A stretch of DNA of 64,000 bases from Gymnopus androsaceus JB14 (taxonomy: Eukaryota; Basidiomycota; Agaricomycetes; Agaricales; Omphalotaceae), in the NCBI GenBank assembly GCA_009733575.1, contig ML769527.1, positions 62,001-126,000 on the forward strand. Direction: 5' to 3'. A model generated the notes under the pieces. That model made no database searches, was not told where the DNA came from, and was given only the letters and a program-made list of their open reading frames with translations. Shown here piece by piece: positions 1 through 13,010 of the stretch (the stretch's first letter is position 1; the number at the start of each line of letters is the position of its first letter). Made by a program: the position numbers and the translations under genes.

Positions 1-3000
1 CCACCTCTGAATCCTACTATTCAACAAAGTCCAAACAAGAGGCATCAGCGCCCTTGAAACGATAGCTGACTTGTATAGGGTACGCATCGAGCGCTGACCA
101 GTCAATCGATGCGCCCAGTGCCAGCATAGTGCCAGCTTATAGCCCCATGATACCGCAGCAGCCAGCAGATGGAGACCGTGTGGTCGCGTCGTGTGGCAAA
201 ATGGGCACTACTACAACTATGGCTATAGGATGTACTAGTTAAGTAGCCGGTACGAACCTTCCATGTTATAAATGATTAATGATTAGTACTTCCTCTGGTC
301 ATTGCCATTAGGGAGTCACGAGCGGAAATTAACAACTCGACCACACCAGCACGATGGATACTGGATTCTGGATGCATAGAACCCTTCAGTAGCACGTCTC
401 GTCGCGTTTTGACAGTGGCACGTTACATACCTCATTGTGCGGATGCATTCAGCGGAGACACGTCTGGAGATTCAAGCCTCAGGCCTCAGCCTGCCTGACA
501 TGAGCAATCGTCATTATGATCTCAGCCCCATTCAAAAGTTCCTGACGGTCTCGAGATCGAGGGACATATAAGTACATTTTCTCTCTCCCTCTCTCTTGGA
601 TTCTCATTCAAAACGAGTGCGGATGATTCACGGGCCGTCGTATCATGAATTGCGATTTTTCTTTACAGAACCTGGTATAAATTATCCAAGATTCTTCAGC
701 TCGATGAAAAGGCGCTATGGTCGGCGGTTTGCTCATCATCAGATGGATTCGTCGGAGAAACATAATTCTAAGTATAACAAAAACAAGGGCTCGGACTCCG
801 AATGTGAATACTGTTCACTTACTTACTGACAGTGATTTGCTTCTCTAAAATTTCAGGGTTTTACTTTCCATGTGTAACGTATAACTGTGGCGCAAGGGAT
901 TTCCCGGATGAGCAAGAACTCGGAATGGTATTTGGAGCAGCCGAGGCTCCGCATCAAGCTAAGTAGCGTTAAACATAAAGAGAGGTAGAACCCGATAAAC
1001 CCGCTGAGATAGATACCTACTGAGATAGAGATGGTGGCACTATGTTACTGTCACAATACATTGTAAGCAATGCATTTGGATATGTACTCATCTGTCAAGT
1101 TCCGCTGGCACACTGCTTGCACACTGTCTTAACTCAAGGACTCTTTAAAAATTTAAAAATACGCTACAGCGGTCGCGGTGGCATTCGCGAAAAATTTTCT
1201 TGCTCTGAAATCTCCGTCAGCAGATATTTCTATGCTCGCCGATGCTCTCGAAGAGAATAAGGGTGTAATCGGACAGTGTGATTGAGTACCTCTCCAGGCC
1301 GTTAAGACAGGTGTTTGTGAAATGCATACTGTACTATGAAACGGAATTCAACTTGACTGCTCATGACTCGTCCGTTCAAGTCGTATCCCAAGCAAGCAAG
1401 TTCCATGCCGGGTTAAATCAAGGAAGGCTCGGTTTCGATGAGAGTACTTTATGCCTCTATACTTGGTATGATGCAATGCCCAAGCACCGCGATCTTGCCC
1501 TTTATCTGGGTGTTCTACAGTGCCGACAAAATTGATGTCGTCCCCGTGACCTACTGAATGCCTACTGAATTGGGGGGGACGACATCAATTTTGTCGGCCA
1601 CTGTAGCTGTTTTCACGGCAACGCGGCTCGAATCGGGACTCTGCGGCTATAGAGCCAAGTTGCGGGACCGTTGTACATTATCAGAGAAAGACCTATACTA
1701 CTTTGTCCTAGTAGTAACAGCGCTACTCGGTGTCTATGCTCACTGGAGTAATGGCGAGACGGGGACCGAGAATCGGGTGCGTCGGTCAAAGCGTTAATAA
1801 TCATCCATGTGGGGAATAATTAATTTGATGCCCCGCACGCGGCTTGCCAGGGTTAAAACTCATTTCATTTCTTAAGTACACTTCTATCTCTCTGCTGGAG
1901 ACCCCCTCGGTCTCATACAAGTAAGTAGAAGGATGCTCGTCATATGTGACTACGCAAGTCTAAGAGAACTGGGCCCAAGTAAGTAAGTAGCTCAAAGTTA
2001 TTTGCTGAGTCGTGCTGGTACAATTTATACGTGCTGCTGCTGTCTATGGTTGCCTACGGTCTCACTATGGTACGAATTATGGAACTACCGCACCGGTCCA
2101 CCGATCGACGCGACAAGACGCATATATGCATATGGTGGGGTTAGATTTGGATGGGTTCAGTATTGGCTTGCTAGACAGACTACAAAGTCGATATATGCGT
2201 GATGAATAATCATGGTACGAAATTATTGTTATCCATGTCGACCAAGCGTATTACTGCTTCGATTTACGATGATACTATGCACGCAAAATTATAATGTCTC
2301 ATCCCACCGAAAAAAAACCCCCCACTGATTTTCCATTGAAACTGAGTTTTGTTGAGAGTTCCAGCCCATACAGCTCGGTTTCGTTAGACATCTACATAGT
2401 CAGTAGATGCCAGCATCAGAATAAAGTGCGCGCTAGCCTCGGTATGGATGTCCCGATTTTATCTCAATTTTCAGTCGCAGCAGATAGATCGGATAGATAA
2501 ATGTACGATGCTCTTCAAGATGTGTGTGGATCAGAGCGTTCGAGGGTGGACAGACGTCTCAAAATGTTTGTTGAGGTGGCGTGGCCTGAGACTCGGAGAA
2601 ATACATCTCGACTTCGACAGCAATTTTTTTAATAACTTTGTGAAGCTGCTTCTGAAAACGTGAATTCCGTTAAGCAAATACATACATACGCGTACGAGTA
2701 AATCCCGAAAACAATGCCTACAGAGAAAGAAAATACTGTTGCTCGAGTCCGTTGAGATTTATAGCGGGGATTGAACGGAAGTCATGACTAAGACTGGGCA
2801 TTGTTCCTCTACTTTATATCTTCGATGAAATGGGGAAAGTTGTTCGTGAGTCCGAGCTTCTAGCGCACATTTTAGATTGATTGATATTAGTACGGCTACA
2901 GATTTGTTGCAGATTAGATTTGGATTAGATATTATGCAATTTATGAAATTGATCAAGACATACCTTTGGAGAGCCTTGTGAGCATTGCATCCTCTCTTCC

Positions 3001-5460
3001 ATTATACGAGGTCAGGCAGAACACGATGGAATGAGTATCCGGCGAGCTCGGAGAAAGACGAAGATGTGTAAGCTCGAACGCGAACTCGACATACATTGTG
3101 ATGATACATAATTGATGATGGACCGTGCCACTAAAGTTTGTCTTTCGGAAGCAGCTTGAGCGTGCACAACGAGGACAAGTCAATCCTTGAAGTCAAGTGC
3201 GACCAATCAGGATTAACAGCATAGCGTTGGCGGACGTGTACACTCAAATCATTACTGTCAAATGAGCTCGGAAGGGGTTAATTAGGGGAAAGCGTAGCCG
3301 AGGAAAGAGGACTCATCGGAGCGGAGTGCAAAAAATATACATACGAAGAGCCATTCAGACAGACAATTTAAATATTCCGAAATTCGAGAGCGAGAGCGAA
3401 AGGTAGATAGAGTCCATAAAAGTGAATTTGAAGTAGTACAATTGAGATTTGCACATGACATTCGACGTGGACGTTGGAGGAGCTTGGATGAGCGGTCCTG
3501 GCTTCCGCGAGACGAGAAAGCAAGAAAAACAAGAAGAATTTCGGATGCATAATGAACATACTATACTCCAACTATCAGAAGAATGTATAGGATAGTGTGT
3601 GGACCATACGGCACTTGCTCTCGACACTAACGATTCGAGGGAGCTAGTGAGTTATCCCTAAGGCGCAGTTAGGACGATGAATGTTCCAGGTAGAAACGGT
3701 AGCTCGCGTAGTACGGACTCGAAGCAAGCTCGAACACTTAAACAGCGACGCACACTGGAGGAGGTGATCAGGCACCTAATGATGACGATACAACATTCAT
3801 CTCAGCCTCCCAAGACCTCCGCCTATTCGGAAATGGCCTTTCCGAGTTACACGAACTCGGGCCTCAGAGTCCAAGGGCGGCGTAACTAGAGCAAGTCTTC
3901 AAATCGTAGGCGGAGATCGGGCCCCTCTGACTTTGAAGAGAACGCCATGCCCTCTTAGGTTGAGAAGGTTGAAGCCAATTGGAGACAGTAAAGACAGTGA
4001 ATGTAACCTCTTAACGTCGTGGGCGTCTTCCCTGGGCTCAGACGTATGAGCTAGTTTTGAAAGCAACGAAACTAAAAAAAATCTCAAACCGACAGAGAAG
4101 ACATGTCATATAGGAATTCTCTTTGTTAAAAGAAGCGCAAGGCCATATCCGCAAAATCGGAGCTCTCCTACGAATTGAATACAAGAACGCACTGTCAAAC
4201 TACGCTGAAGAACGCCCCACAAGAATTCAAAAAAAATACAGCAAACTTACCTCTTAAGATTAAGAGTCTAGTAAGACTCTTCAGTGCTCACGAACTATTC
4301 CAAACCATATGCAGCGAAATCGCAGCCCATGGAATCGAAGCCTGAAACCTTGTTGGTATCAGTGGTGCATCGATCAAGTCACCAGAACACGATGACGCCA
4401 ATGATAATGCTATTCACTTAATAAGCATAAGTTAGGAGGACTCGAGCCGGTTGGCTTCGCGAGTATGTACCCAGTAACTCTAAGTATCGCCGGAGGACGC
4501 GGCTGTCTGCTGAAGCGTACATCCGCCGACAGGCCTTGGTGCTGACCTAGTCAGTCAGCGCGATCGACGAAGAAAAAAATAGGTAATTTCGTATTGAAAA
4601 ATCTGAGCCATTAAATGAGATGGTGTTAGCTGTAATTCATCCTAGATGCGCCAGGAAGTCCCCCCGAGGCAACTAAAGCATATAGCCGCCACTATTATCC
4701 GTAAAACCAAAGTATCCTTGTCGAGTCAGGAATTCTCGATGACAGATGAGAGAAGGGTATGCGATGAAAGCCCAGCCTATATACATCCCCGAGGAAGCTC
4801 GTTCAGTGACTCGGCGGTTCATCGGAATGCATGAATAAATGCGTCGTCATATGCAGATAGAGTAGACGTTACCTGGCGCACCAGAACTACCTTAGGATGG
4901 TTACAGAGAATCCGAAGAGATATCCTAAGGCAGGATAGTCTAAAATAGTGCCCGGGCACGCCTATTCGTTTGCATTGACGCGTTAGTACGACTTGTCAAG
5001 TAGCCGCAACAGTCAGAACGTTGCAGAGTGAAGGAAACAATTAGTGCAGAAGGTATATCCTTCCGGTTGCAATTGATCAAGAGCCTACTGGGGAGTGGGG
5101 GCCTACTGATACAAGTTAGAGGGAAACTAGTTGAAGCTAGTCTCACAAGCCAAAATTCCGGAGAGATAGAAAAATCGACGTTCACTCATGGGAACAGAAA
5201 TTTTTCGTCTGCATGCCGTGGCAAGAGCTTCAAGTAGCACGAACCGCTGGCTTCAGTGAAACGATTACATGGCTATGGTAATTGTTGACACTGAGATCGA
5301 AGGTATAATTACAAAATTGATTAGGCTTGCTTACTGGTTAAAAGTTTCTCGTTGAAGAGAAAGTGGGCCCAACCTCATCAATGACCATCGCAGCCTCAGC
5401 ACACGAAAACTTCTGATTGTGGTGGAAGAGCAAGGCCTAAAATGGAAATGAGGCTCGAAG
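1..5460. other. Gene-poor stretch upstream of STI1
   Basis: Both strands hold only short open frames (under 100 codons) with no recognisable domain, no conserved exon chain and no tRNA or rRNA signature. A small MITE lies at 1518-1603. The rest is moderately AT-rich single-copy-looking DNA. A degenerate gene too decayed to recognise by eye cannot be excluded. Confidence 0.6.
1518..1603. mobile_element. 86-bp MITE of Tc1/mariner type
   Basis: The two ends are inverted repeats of about 27 bp. The left end reads CAGTG then CCGACAAAATTGATG; the right end read on the other strand is CAGTGG then CCGACAAAATTGATG. A TA dinucleotide sits on both sides (1516-1517 and 1604-1605). CAGTG termini with a TA target duplication are typical of Tc1/mariner non-autonomous elements. 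The short loop holds a direct repeat of CCTACTGAAT. No coding capacity. Confidence 0.75.
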
Positions 5461-5466
5461 ATGATA

Positions 5467-5479
5467 GAACCTTCTAGAA
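5467..5479 (+). promoter_or_regulatory. Heat shock element upstream of STI1
   Basis: The sequence GAAccTTCtaGAA is a perfect three-unit alternating nGAAn array, the binding pattern of Hsf1 trimers. It lies about 70 bp before the STI1 start codon. STI1 is heat-inducible through Hsf1 in yeast, so the site fits the gene. Use in this organism is inferred. Confidence 0.7.
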
Positions 5480-5549
5480 GCGCCCAAAGCCGTAAAACTC
5501 GCGTTCGTTCGTTCCATCACAGTAACTTTCTTGTTTTACTTTCTTTATC

Positions 5550-7702
5550 ATGGCTGACGTGTGTATTTCCAGTTTTTTTTTCTCCTATTCCGCCACTAAA
5601 TACTGTCTGTTCTGCAGGCAAACGCTCTAAAAGATCAGGGAAACAAGGCCTTTGCTGCCAAAGACTGGGACAAGGCTATCGATCTCTTCTCTCAAGCAAT
5701 TGCTATCGATGGAAAGAATCATGTACTGTACTCAAATCGAAGTGCTGCGTACGCCGGTAAAAAGGATTGGTCTCTTGCTCTAAAAGATGCGGACAAGGTG
5801 CGCCATTCCCAACTTTTTTTCTGTCTAAGACGCTCACATTGCTCCCGGTTGTAGTGCATCGAAGTCAACCCTACTTGGTCCAAAGGCTATGCTCGCAAAG
5901 GTGCAGCTCTTCATGGAGCAAAGTCCTTTGATGAAGCAATCGCCGCGTACGAGGCTGGATTGAAGATCGAGGATACTGCGCCACTGAGAAAAGGTCTACA
6001 AGAAGTCAAGGATGCAAAAGGTGCGTCTGTCACTTCACAACTTGTTTAATATACCCATTTCCTTTGATTAGCATTTGAAGGAGAGAAAGGAGACAACCCC
6101 TTAGGCAACATGTTCTCCGACCCAAATCTTATCGGGAAGCTCGCAACTAACCCCCGTACATCCAAACACCTGTCCGATCCAAGCTTTGTGCAAAAAGTAC
6201 GTCTACTGTCTCTATCTCCGAGATCATGTCATTGACGCGTCCACAGCTGCAACTCTACCAAAGAAATCCTCAGATGCTCGATCTAAGTGATCCCAGGATG
6301 ATCGATGTCTTTGGTGTTTTGTCCGGTATCGACATGCAGGGTTTCTCTCGCCCGGAAGGCTCAGACGAAATGCCTCCTGGCATGTCCAGTACTGAATCAT
6401 CGTCGCCTCCTGCTAAGCCTTCACCAGCTACTTCTCCTCCACCTCCGAAAGCTTCTACTTCTACCGCGCCTGAGGATGTTGAGATGGAGGACGTAGACGA
6501 CGATGAAGCCAAAGCAAAGAAGGAAGCGGAAGCATTGAAGAAAGCCGGTGGTGATGCTTATAAGAAGAGGGAGTTTGAGGAGGCCGCAAAGAAATACCAG
6601 CAAGCTTGGGACACCTGGCCCAAGGATATCACCTTCTTGACCAATCTGGGAGGTAAGTGTACATTTCAACGGATGAATCAGCGCTCACATATTGTTCGTT
6701 AGCTGTCTACTTTGAACAAGGAAGATATGACGAAGCCATAGAGACCTGTGAAAAGGCTGTTGAGGAAGGTCGATCCGTAAGTCCTGTTCAACGTACCTTC
6801 GTATTCCGATGTCTTACTTTACTTTAGATACGCGCCGACTACAAACTGGTTGCAAAAGCCTACGGTCGAGTAGGTTCTGCTTACCAAAAGAAGGGCGATC
6901 TATCCTCCGCTATCAAGTACTACGAAAAATCGCTTACGGAGCATCGTACATCGGACATCTTGAACAAGTTGAGGGAGGTCGAGAAACTCCGTGCTGAAGC
7001 TGATCGAAAGGCTTACATCGACCCGGAGAAGAGTGCTATCGCGCGTGAAGAGGGTAACGTCAAATTCAAAGCGGGCGATTTTGCTGGTGCAGTCAAGGCT
7101 TACGAGGAGGCTATCAAACGCGACCCAGGGGATGCACGAGGGTACAACAATCGTGCTGCTGCGTACATTAAACTTGTTGCTTTCCCAGAGGCGTTGAAGG
7201 ACGTTAACAAAGCTATCGAAGTTGATCCCTCGTTCGGTATGTTATTTGCCTTCTATGAATTCTATGCTCTTATCATTGTTTTCAGTCAAGGCATACCTCC
7301 GAAAAGCTAATGTCCTCATTTCGATGCGCGAGCACACCAAAGCGCTCGAGGCCGTTCAGGAAGCTGAACTTCATGACGAGGGCAACAAAAACGCTGCTGA
7401 GATCAAGCAACTTGAATACAAGATCCAAATGGCTCTATACGAGCAGCGGGGCGAGGAGACGCAGGAGGAAACTCTAGAGCGGGCTATGCGCGACCCTGAA
7501 GTAGCTGTAAGTGACTTTTGCCTTGTGTATTAAAACTTTACTGACCACTTTGCAGGGTATTATGAGCGATCCCATCATGCAGCAAATTCTGCAACAAGCT
7601 CAAAGTGACCCTTCAGCTCTGCAGGATCACATGAAGAACCCAACTGTGAAGGCCAAGATCATGAAGTTGGTGAACGCCGGTATCATCAGGACAGGAAGAT
7701 AA
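5550..7702 (+). CDS. STI1: Hsp70/Hsp90 organising co-chaperone Sti1
   Basis: Cytosolic adaptor that binds the C-terminal tails of Hsp70 and Hsp90 and passes clients between them. Nine exons join in frame to 578 aa (yeast Sti1 has 589): 5550-5558, 5618-5797, 5855-6020, 6072-6196, 6247-6652, 6703-6776, 6828-7236, 7286-7506 and 7556-7702. Order: TPR1 (about 4-118, starting MADANALKDQGNKAF), DP1 (about 131-190), a Pro/Ser-rich linker, an acidic stretch (EDVEMEDVDDDE, about 236-247), TPR2A (about 255-375), TPR2B (about 390-505), and DP2 at the end (SDPIMQQILQQAQSDP). The first exon is only nine bases; this start gives the family's normal N-terminus. All splice sites are GT..AG. A perfect heat-shock element lies upstream. 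Its TPR2A exons reappear in two chimeric genes further along. Confidence 0.96.
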
Positions 7703-7966
7703 CCGATCCCTGGGCTGGGTTTTATTGTATTCTATGTTGTTCGTATATACTGACATGTATCATCCAATTCAATTACTAGTATTCAATGTCCAATCTCTTT
7801 TTTTGGCGTGGGGCACGGTACAGGTCCAGGCGGACACAAGACATCTCCTTCAAGACCTTTGTTTCCTTCCGATGTTGTCGCCACCTCACTGCAGCCAACC
7901 GTGTGATGTTATAGCGGGAGTGTCGCTTATAGCGCGCCATGAGGCCTCCGTGTGTTTCTCCAGACC

Positions 7967-9690
7967 ATGACCAAACTACTTGCACAGGAGGAACAAAGCC
8001 TGCACAATATGCGGGGGCTAGCGGACTCGAACGAGGACGTGATTTTCCTCGTTCTGGAAGCGATTAGGGCTTTGACTTCAAAGGAGCAATTCCTAAAAGA
8101 TTTGCGGTCTTTGTCGCTGACCTCGCACTACCTTAGAAGCGTTTGTTTACCTCTCATTTTCCGAGTATTCAGGAGGACCTGGGACATGAGTGTTGGGAAA
8201 CGCAGAGAGATTCTGCCTCCAACGTTGTGCCAGTATGTAACGTGCGTAAAATCACTGTGGGTATTGTCGTTTTAGGTCTCTGACTTGATAAATGCAGAAC
8301 GTTCGAACTCGATGTTGGCGCCATGGGCGATACCCTCATTGATGAGCCGACAGACCTATCTGTCCGGCTCGCTACCGTCTTTTCACAAATGACTCGGGTC
8401 CGAACGTTCCGATTGATGAATTCTGCGGAGCGTGGACCTTGGCCGGCTCTCTTGAAAGCGGTATTCACCACTCCAAGCTTGACTTGTCTCGAAATCTGGG
8501 AATCACCTTGGAGACGACCAGAAGAGAAGTTCACTATTGAAGCACTTGAACTTCCCCAAAATTATTCTTCGTTGCAAAGATTCGTATACCGAGTTCCTTT
8601 CAGCGACTGCTTTCCTCGCGAGTCGAAATCGTACGGACGGCGGGACAGAGTGCAAGGTTCTGTTGAACTTTCGAACCTTCGTGTCCTGGCTTCCTTGATA
8701 TGCGATTCAGTGGAGGTCTTGGAGCTTCCAGCGGAGCTGGCTTTCCTTCTAACGCATATCACATATCCGAAACTGCGGGTGTTTTCTGTTCAAGGACACG
8801 AACCACTTCAGTTGGCAGAGTGGGCCGAAATATTACGCTCAGCTCGCCAACTTCGAGAGGTTCATTTACAAACTCCCATTGGTTTCACAGAATGGTCGAA
8901 AACGTCGTCGAACTGGATAGAGAGCAATAGTATCCCGACGGCACCTGTTCCCCAAACTCATTCCGATGACCTCATCATGCGGGGTTTATCCAACCTGGAA
9001 TCTTTGACTATTTCCAACCCTCTTGACCCGGGAAAAGAGCTCTTTTTCCAATTCCTGCCATACGCTAATCTCAGGACCTTTAGCCTGAAAGCCTTTCCAC
9101 CATTGAGTGCCCTCGGCGCTCGATGGTCAGGTATTCATTCACAGGTCCTGACGAGCAGCGAAATACTGTGTATTCTGAAAGGCATACAGCTTATCAACTT
9201 GTCCACATTTGAAGTGTCCTACTCTGTTGATGCTGAAGACGGCGTCATGCTCTCTCACATTAGCTCGTCGTTTCCAAGTCTGGAAAAACTAGAGATTCAT
9301 CGGTACCGGTCATTAGCCAAGTATAACTCTGAATACGATCCTTTGGTCAGTAACTTTGTTCTCCTGCTTGTTATTTGCTTACTTAATACTTCCTTGTAGG
9401 TATCAATGCCCGATGCACTAGCCACAGCGACGAATCTTCAGCACTTGATGTTGAATCTTGACTTTCCCGAGAGACCATATTGGCGCGATGACAATCTGAA
9501 CCCGGAGCGATACAAAGTCTTCCATGGGTTCTTGGAGAGTCAAGTAGCTTCGCCGTTTACTGGTGCTATTCCTTCCCTGAAAACATTGGGCATTCTCTGC
9601 CACGATGCATTCTCGAGTTATTGGGATACTTGGGAAGTCTCAAAGACAAGAAAGCTTGTTTCTCGGCCACCGCATGCTATGAGTAACTAA
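7967..9690 (+). CDS. F-box protein with LRR-like C-terminal region
   Basis: Probable substrate-recognition subunit of an SCF ubiquitin ligase. Three exons (7967-8241, 8298-9345, 9400-9690) join in frame to 537 aa. The N-terminus has an F-box-like helix pair (DVIFLVLEAIRAL, then SLTSHYLRSVCLPLIFR at about residues 47-63), the form seen in Agaricomycete F-box proteins. The rest is Leu-rich with irregular LRR-like spacing (NLESLTISNPL, LEKLEIHRYRS). The ATG at 7967 is the first one in frame. The gene follows STI1 by about 260 bp on the same strand, with no functional link implied. It is not a close copy of the tandem F-box genes that follow. Target unknown. Confidence 0.75.
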
Positions 9691-11152
9691 AAGTACCATG
9701 CTTATTGGCGATCCAAGCTAGTTCGGTATAGTAACACCCGGCGCCCGCTGGTGTCCTCTTCCTCCAGACTTGTTACTTGCGGTGGTAGCGCTGGAGTAGG
9801 CGAATAGTGAAACGTACTCAGTGACTGTATGAATTGCTTCGGGAGCTGGGTCGTCTCGATCTGGGTGCATGCATTGGTATAGTTTCTTTTCGGCCACTAC
9901 ATGTAGTTTGATACTCAAAAGTATTGTTTCCTTCGTTTGCGTCTGCAATAAATGAGACATTTTTAATATAAGTTGTTTTCTTCCCTCTCTTACAGTGCGT
10001 GTCTGGCGGATGGGTCAGTCCTATCTACTATTTCTGCTTCGATTAACTGGCGCATTACTGCAACATCGGAAATTTGGATTCAATCTTCAATCGTGATAAC
10101 CCTGTTTATTTGATAGGTTAAATGTGGCGATAGACCATAAATGGCAGACTGCGATTTTGGTGGCTCCCGATATGTACCATTCCGAAAATAGGAGGGAATA
10201 TTGCCAGGTGCGAGTCTTATTTTTGCCCCTAAACTCGCTAACGACCTAGCGATGCCAAAGTACCTTGCGTACAGTGGCTTCTCCCTAGAGCCTGATGATT
10301 TTCGAATATTTATGCACTCCCTCGTCACTAACCTCTACTCCGACATGACGATGTTAAGATATGTGACCAGATACGACAGGTGGCGTCGTAGGCAGTTGCC
10401 TTAGAGCCAACGTACCCCGACTCATCCGTTCGTTACCTCGTTACTCTGCTCAGTATAACATGCATCTTTTACTGACATGCTTATACTCAGTCATTCCCAA
10501 GGAAGGCAATTACAAGACCGGAAACGACTTTAAACTTCTATTTTTCCCTGTCCGTGCAGTCCCATACTCGTCTCCGAAGCAATGTGACCCGGAACTGTGG
10601 GGCCCCAATTACCTAGATATTGCGAAACGGGATGAGCTCGTAGACTGGTGCAGCGATGTGGCGGCTCATTGGATGTAGGTAAACTGGACTTTATGTGTTA
10701 TCGGTATCTTCATCCTTCACATCAAAAGCTGGTACGTTAAATAGCTATACCCTTGTTAGGTATTAAGTTTAACATTGCACTAGGACCTGTAGCAGCAATG
10801 TCTGCTCTTCCAAGATGATTTCTGAATGGACTCATATTGCTTGTCTTTACGCCCTACAAACACCGAACCTCCTTTCCTCCAAGTAGCCCATAACCATATT
10901 ATCTTATCTCTTGGTCCTCCTGAGTCGATTTAACGCTGATAGACTGTATCGGGGGATCGGAGGGCGTTCACGACTTGAGCATGTATACGCGTTCGTGTCA
11001 TGTACAAGGGAGTCCAGAAGAGTGTCTAAAACTTATCGCCGAGCGATCACCTTTGTTAAATATTGTACCAATAATGGTTTATATTTTCGAACAAGTTCGA
11101 ACTTTCTCCGCCAGTAAACCTACAAGTACAATCCAAAACAACGTGTAAGTCT
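9691..11152. other. Spacer between F-box genes with weak coding-like pieces
   Basis: No complete gene seen. Two short plus-strand frames, 10201-10404 and 10460-10678, read more like protein than the surroundings (for example ELWGPNYLDIAKRDELVD), but they match no family I recognise and have no clear exon chain. They may be remnants of one gene. From about 10850 the DNA resembles 13890-14230 and belongs to the 3' flank of the tandem F-box unit. Confidence 0.35.
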
Positions 11153-13010
11153 TTAAATTATGATACCGGTGCCCCAATATCCTTCCATATCTGATAGCCC
11201 CGACCGCCTCTGAGGCATCGGCGGCAGAGGATCCGGTACGTGTCGCGAAAGACCCGTAGTAGGTGAATCCTGCTCGTCTGCACGAGACGGCCGAGTCAAT
11301 GAATAATGCAAACGCAAGGTCATCATCCTATTTTCCTTCACAGCCTTCAATCGACCCAAATCCTCATCGGTGATGGCAAAAGAATCTTGAGATGGAAGGA
11401 ACGCTTCGCATAGTTTCAGAGTTTTCTCTCTGGATGTGATGAATGTAGTAAGCGCTGCACTGGAGATCTTTTCGGAAGGAAAAAGACGAAAGCTTTGGAG
11501 CTCAGGACACAATGGTAAGTCTGTAGCATCAAACTCTGCTCCACCATGGCTCAGAGCAAGCAAAACCAATTCATCCACAGTGGATGTGTTGCCATATGTG
11601 GCAATGTCTACGAAATCAAAAAATGGTGAAAAGGGACCCTTTGTCCCATTATCTCTAATCTGGAGAGAGAGCAAGCTGGGAACAAGTGCAAGGCAGTGGC
11701 ATAATGCCTTTGGAGACATTGCTGCATTCAGCTCCAATATCTCCAGATTATCAAGTGGAAAGCTGGTGAATGGTATTTCGGAAATGGGAAATCCAGATGA
11801 GGAAAATGATAGTGAGATTAATGAGGGACAGTGAATAGTCTCAAACATCTGCACCACACTATTCTGAATATCTTGTAGGCCCACTGTATCTGGAAGAGGC
11901 TCATTCCGTATGGTGAATGAGAGATGCATTTTCTTCAGGAAAGCCAGATGGACCACCTGTCGAGACTCGGTGAAAAACGAGGATGCAATGACTTGCATTG
12001 CCAAATCCATGGATCGCAGTTGAGGCGTTTGAGCCAGAACCTGGAGTGCATGAGCTGGTGAAAGGTCGTCAAAGGAATTATCATTATATGCATGCAATAG
12101 AGCTAGATCCGTCAAAGATGCCCACTGATTAGATTGGGCCAGCACAACATACTGATCACCTCGGGAAATGCACTGATCAATCCTGAGCTTCTTCAGCGCT
12201 GGCAACCGAGAGCAAAGTCGGCTTATGATCCCAGGTTCTATAACTTGGCCACTGTAACCTCCGTTAAAATTTCCATCTCGCAGTTCCACTGAATGAAGAG
12301 CAGGAAAGCCTCGCGGAGGTGAAAGTCTGTCAAAGATGGCATAGTCATCCGGAGAAATGCACAATGAAAGTGAGCTGAACTTGTCGCTGAAGGCCATGAG
12401 CAAATCGATTAAGACGCGCATGTTGTCTATTTTGGGCTCTTGGTCTATTGACCGAGGCGATGATCTCGAATGAAGGGATATGGAGATGGGGAAGCGATGC
12501 CGAGCGTTCCAGCCAGAGATTGATACCTTTCGTCCGCCGAGCAAAAGCCGCGTCAGTAATATTCGAGGCGTGACAGATATGAAATGACGTCCACAAAAGA
12601 GGAGTCTGGATTGCAATCCGCCTCCAATCTCGACATATCGTGGTCAACAGTAGAGGGGCTTCATCCAAGCTTCGAACTGAGTAAGTGTCTGAATCCACAC
12701 TGGGTAGACACCAGACGAATATTTCGGAAAGGATTTCTGGAGGTATCTGGCGGACTGGGGACATCAATGACTGGTGAGCGTCGATGTACTGTTTGATTTG
12801 CGCCCGTGAGGATGAGAGACCATCCAAGATCTTTTGCAACTTTGCAATCTCGTAGTCTAGTCGAGAAAGTTCGTGTTCGGGCACGATAAGCGATGATTTC
12901 AGCTCTGCGAGTTCGATTTTCGAGGGAGCATGATTCGTTCCAAGGATAGAGGCAAAGGGAGAAAGAGCTAGATCCCACTGGGATGACGAGGAAGTTACGG
13001 GGGTAGTCAT
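11153..13010 (-). pseudogene. F-box gene, tandem copy A, one frameshift
   Basis: An intronless F-box gene that would encode about 619 aa. An N-terminal coiled-coil-like segment (SRLDYEIAKLQKIL) is followed by an F-box (SPVRQIPPEILSEIFVWCL, then a CRDWRRIAIQTPLLW motif) and a Leu-rich repeat-like C-terminal half. The frame is broken once. A run of four G at 12488-12491 (plus strand) corresponds to three G in copy C and shifts the frame after residue about 174. Both sides remain otherwise open. Copy A alone keeps the reading frame through the last 100 codons to its stop at 11153. Either a recent pseudogene or a homopolymer sequencing error. Confidence 0.75.

Noticed and set aside
9718..9960. 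Minus-strand frame after the first F-box gene
   Set aside because: Low-complexity, no domain, no splice partners; probably the 3' flank of the F-box gene.
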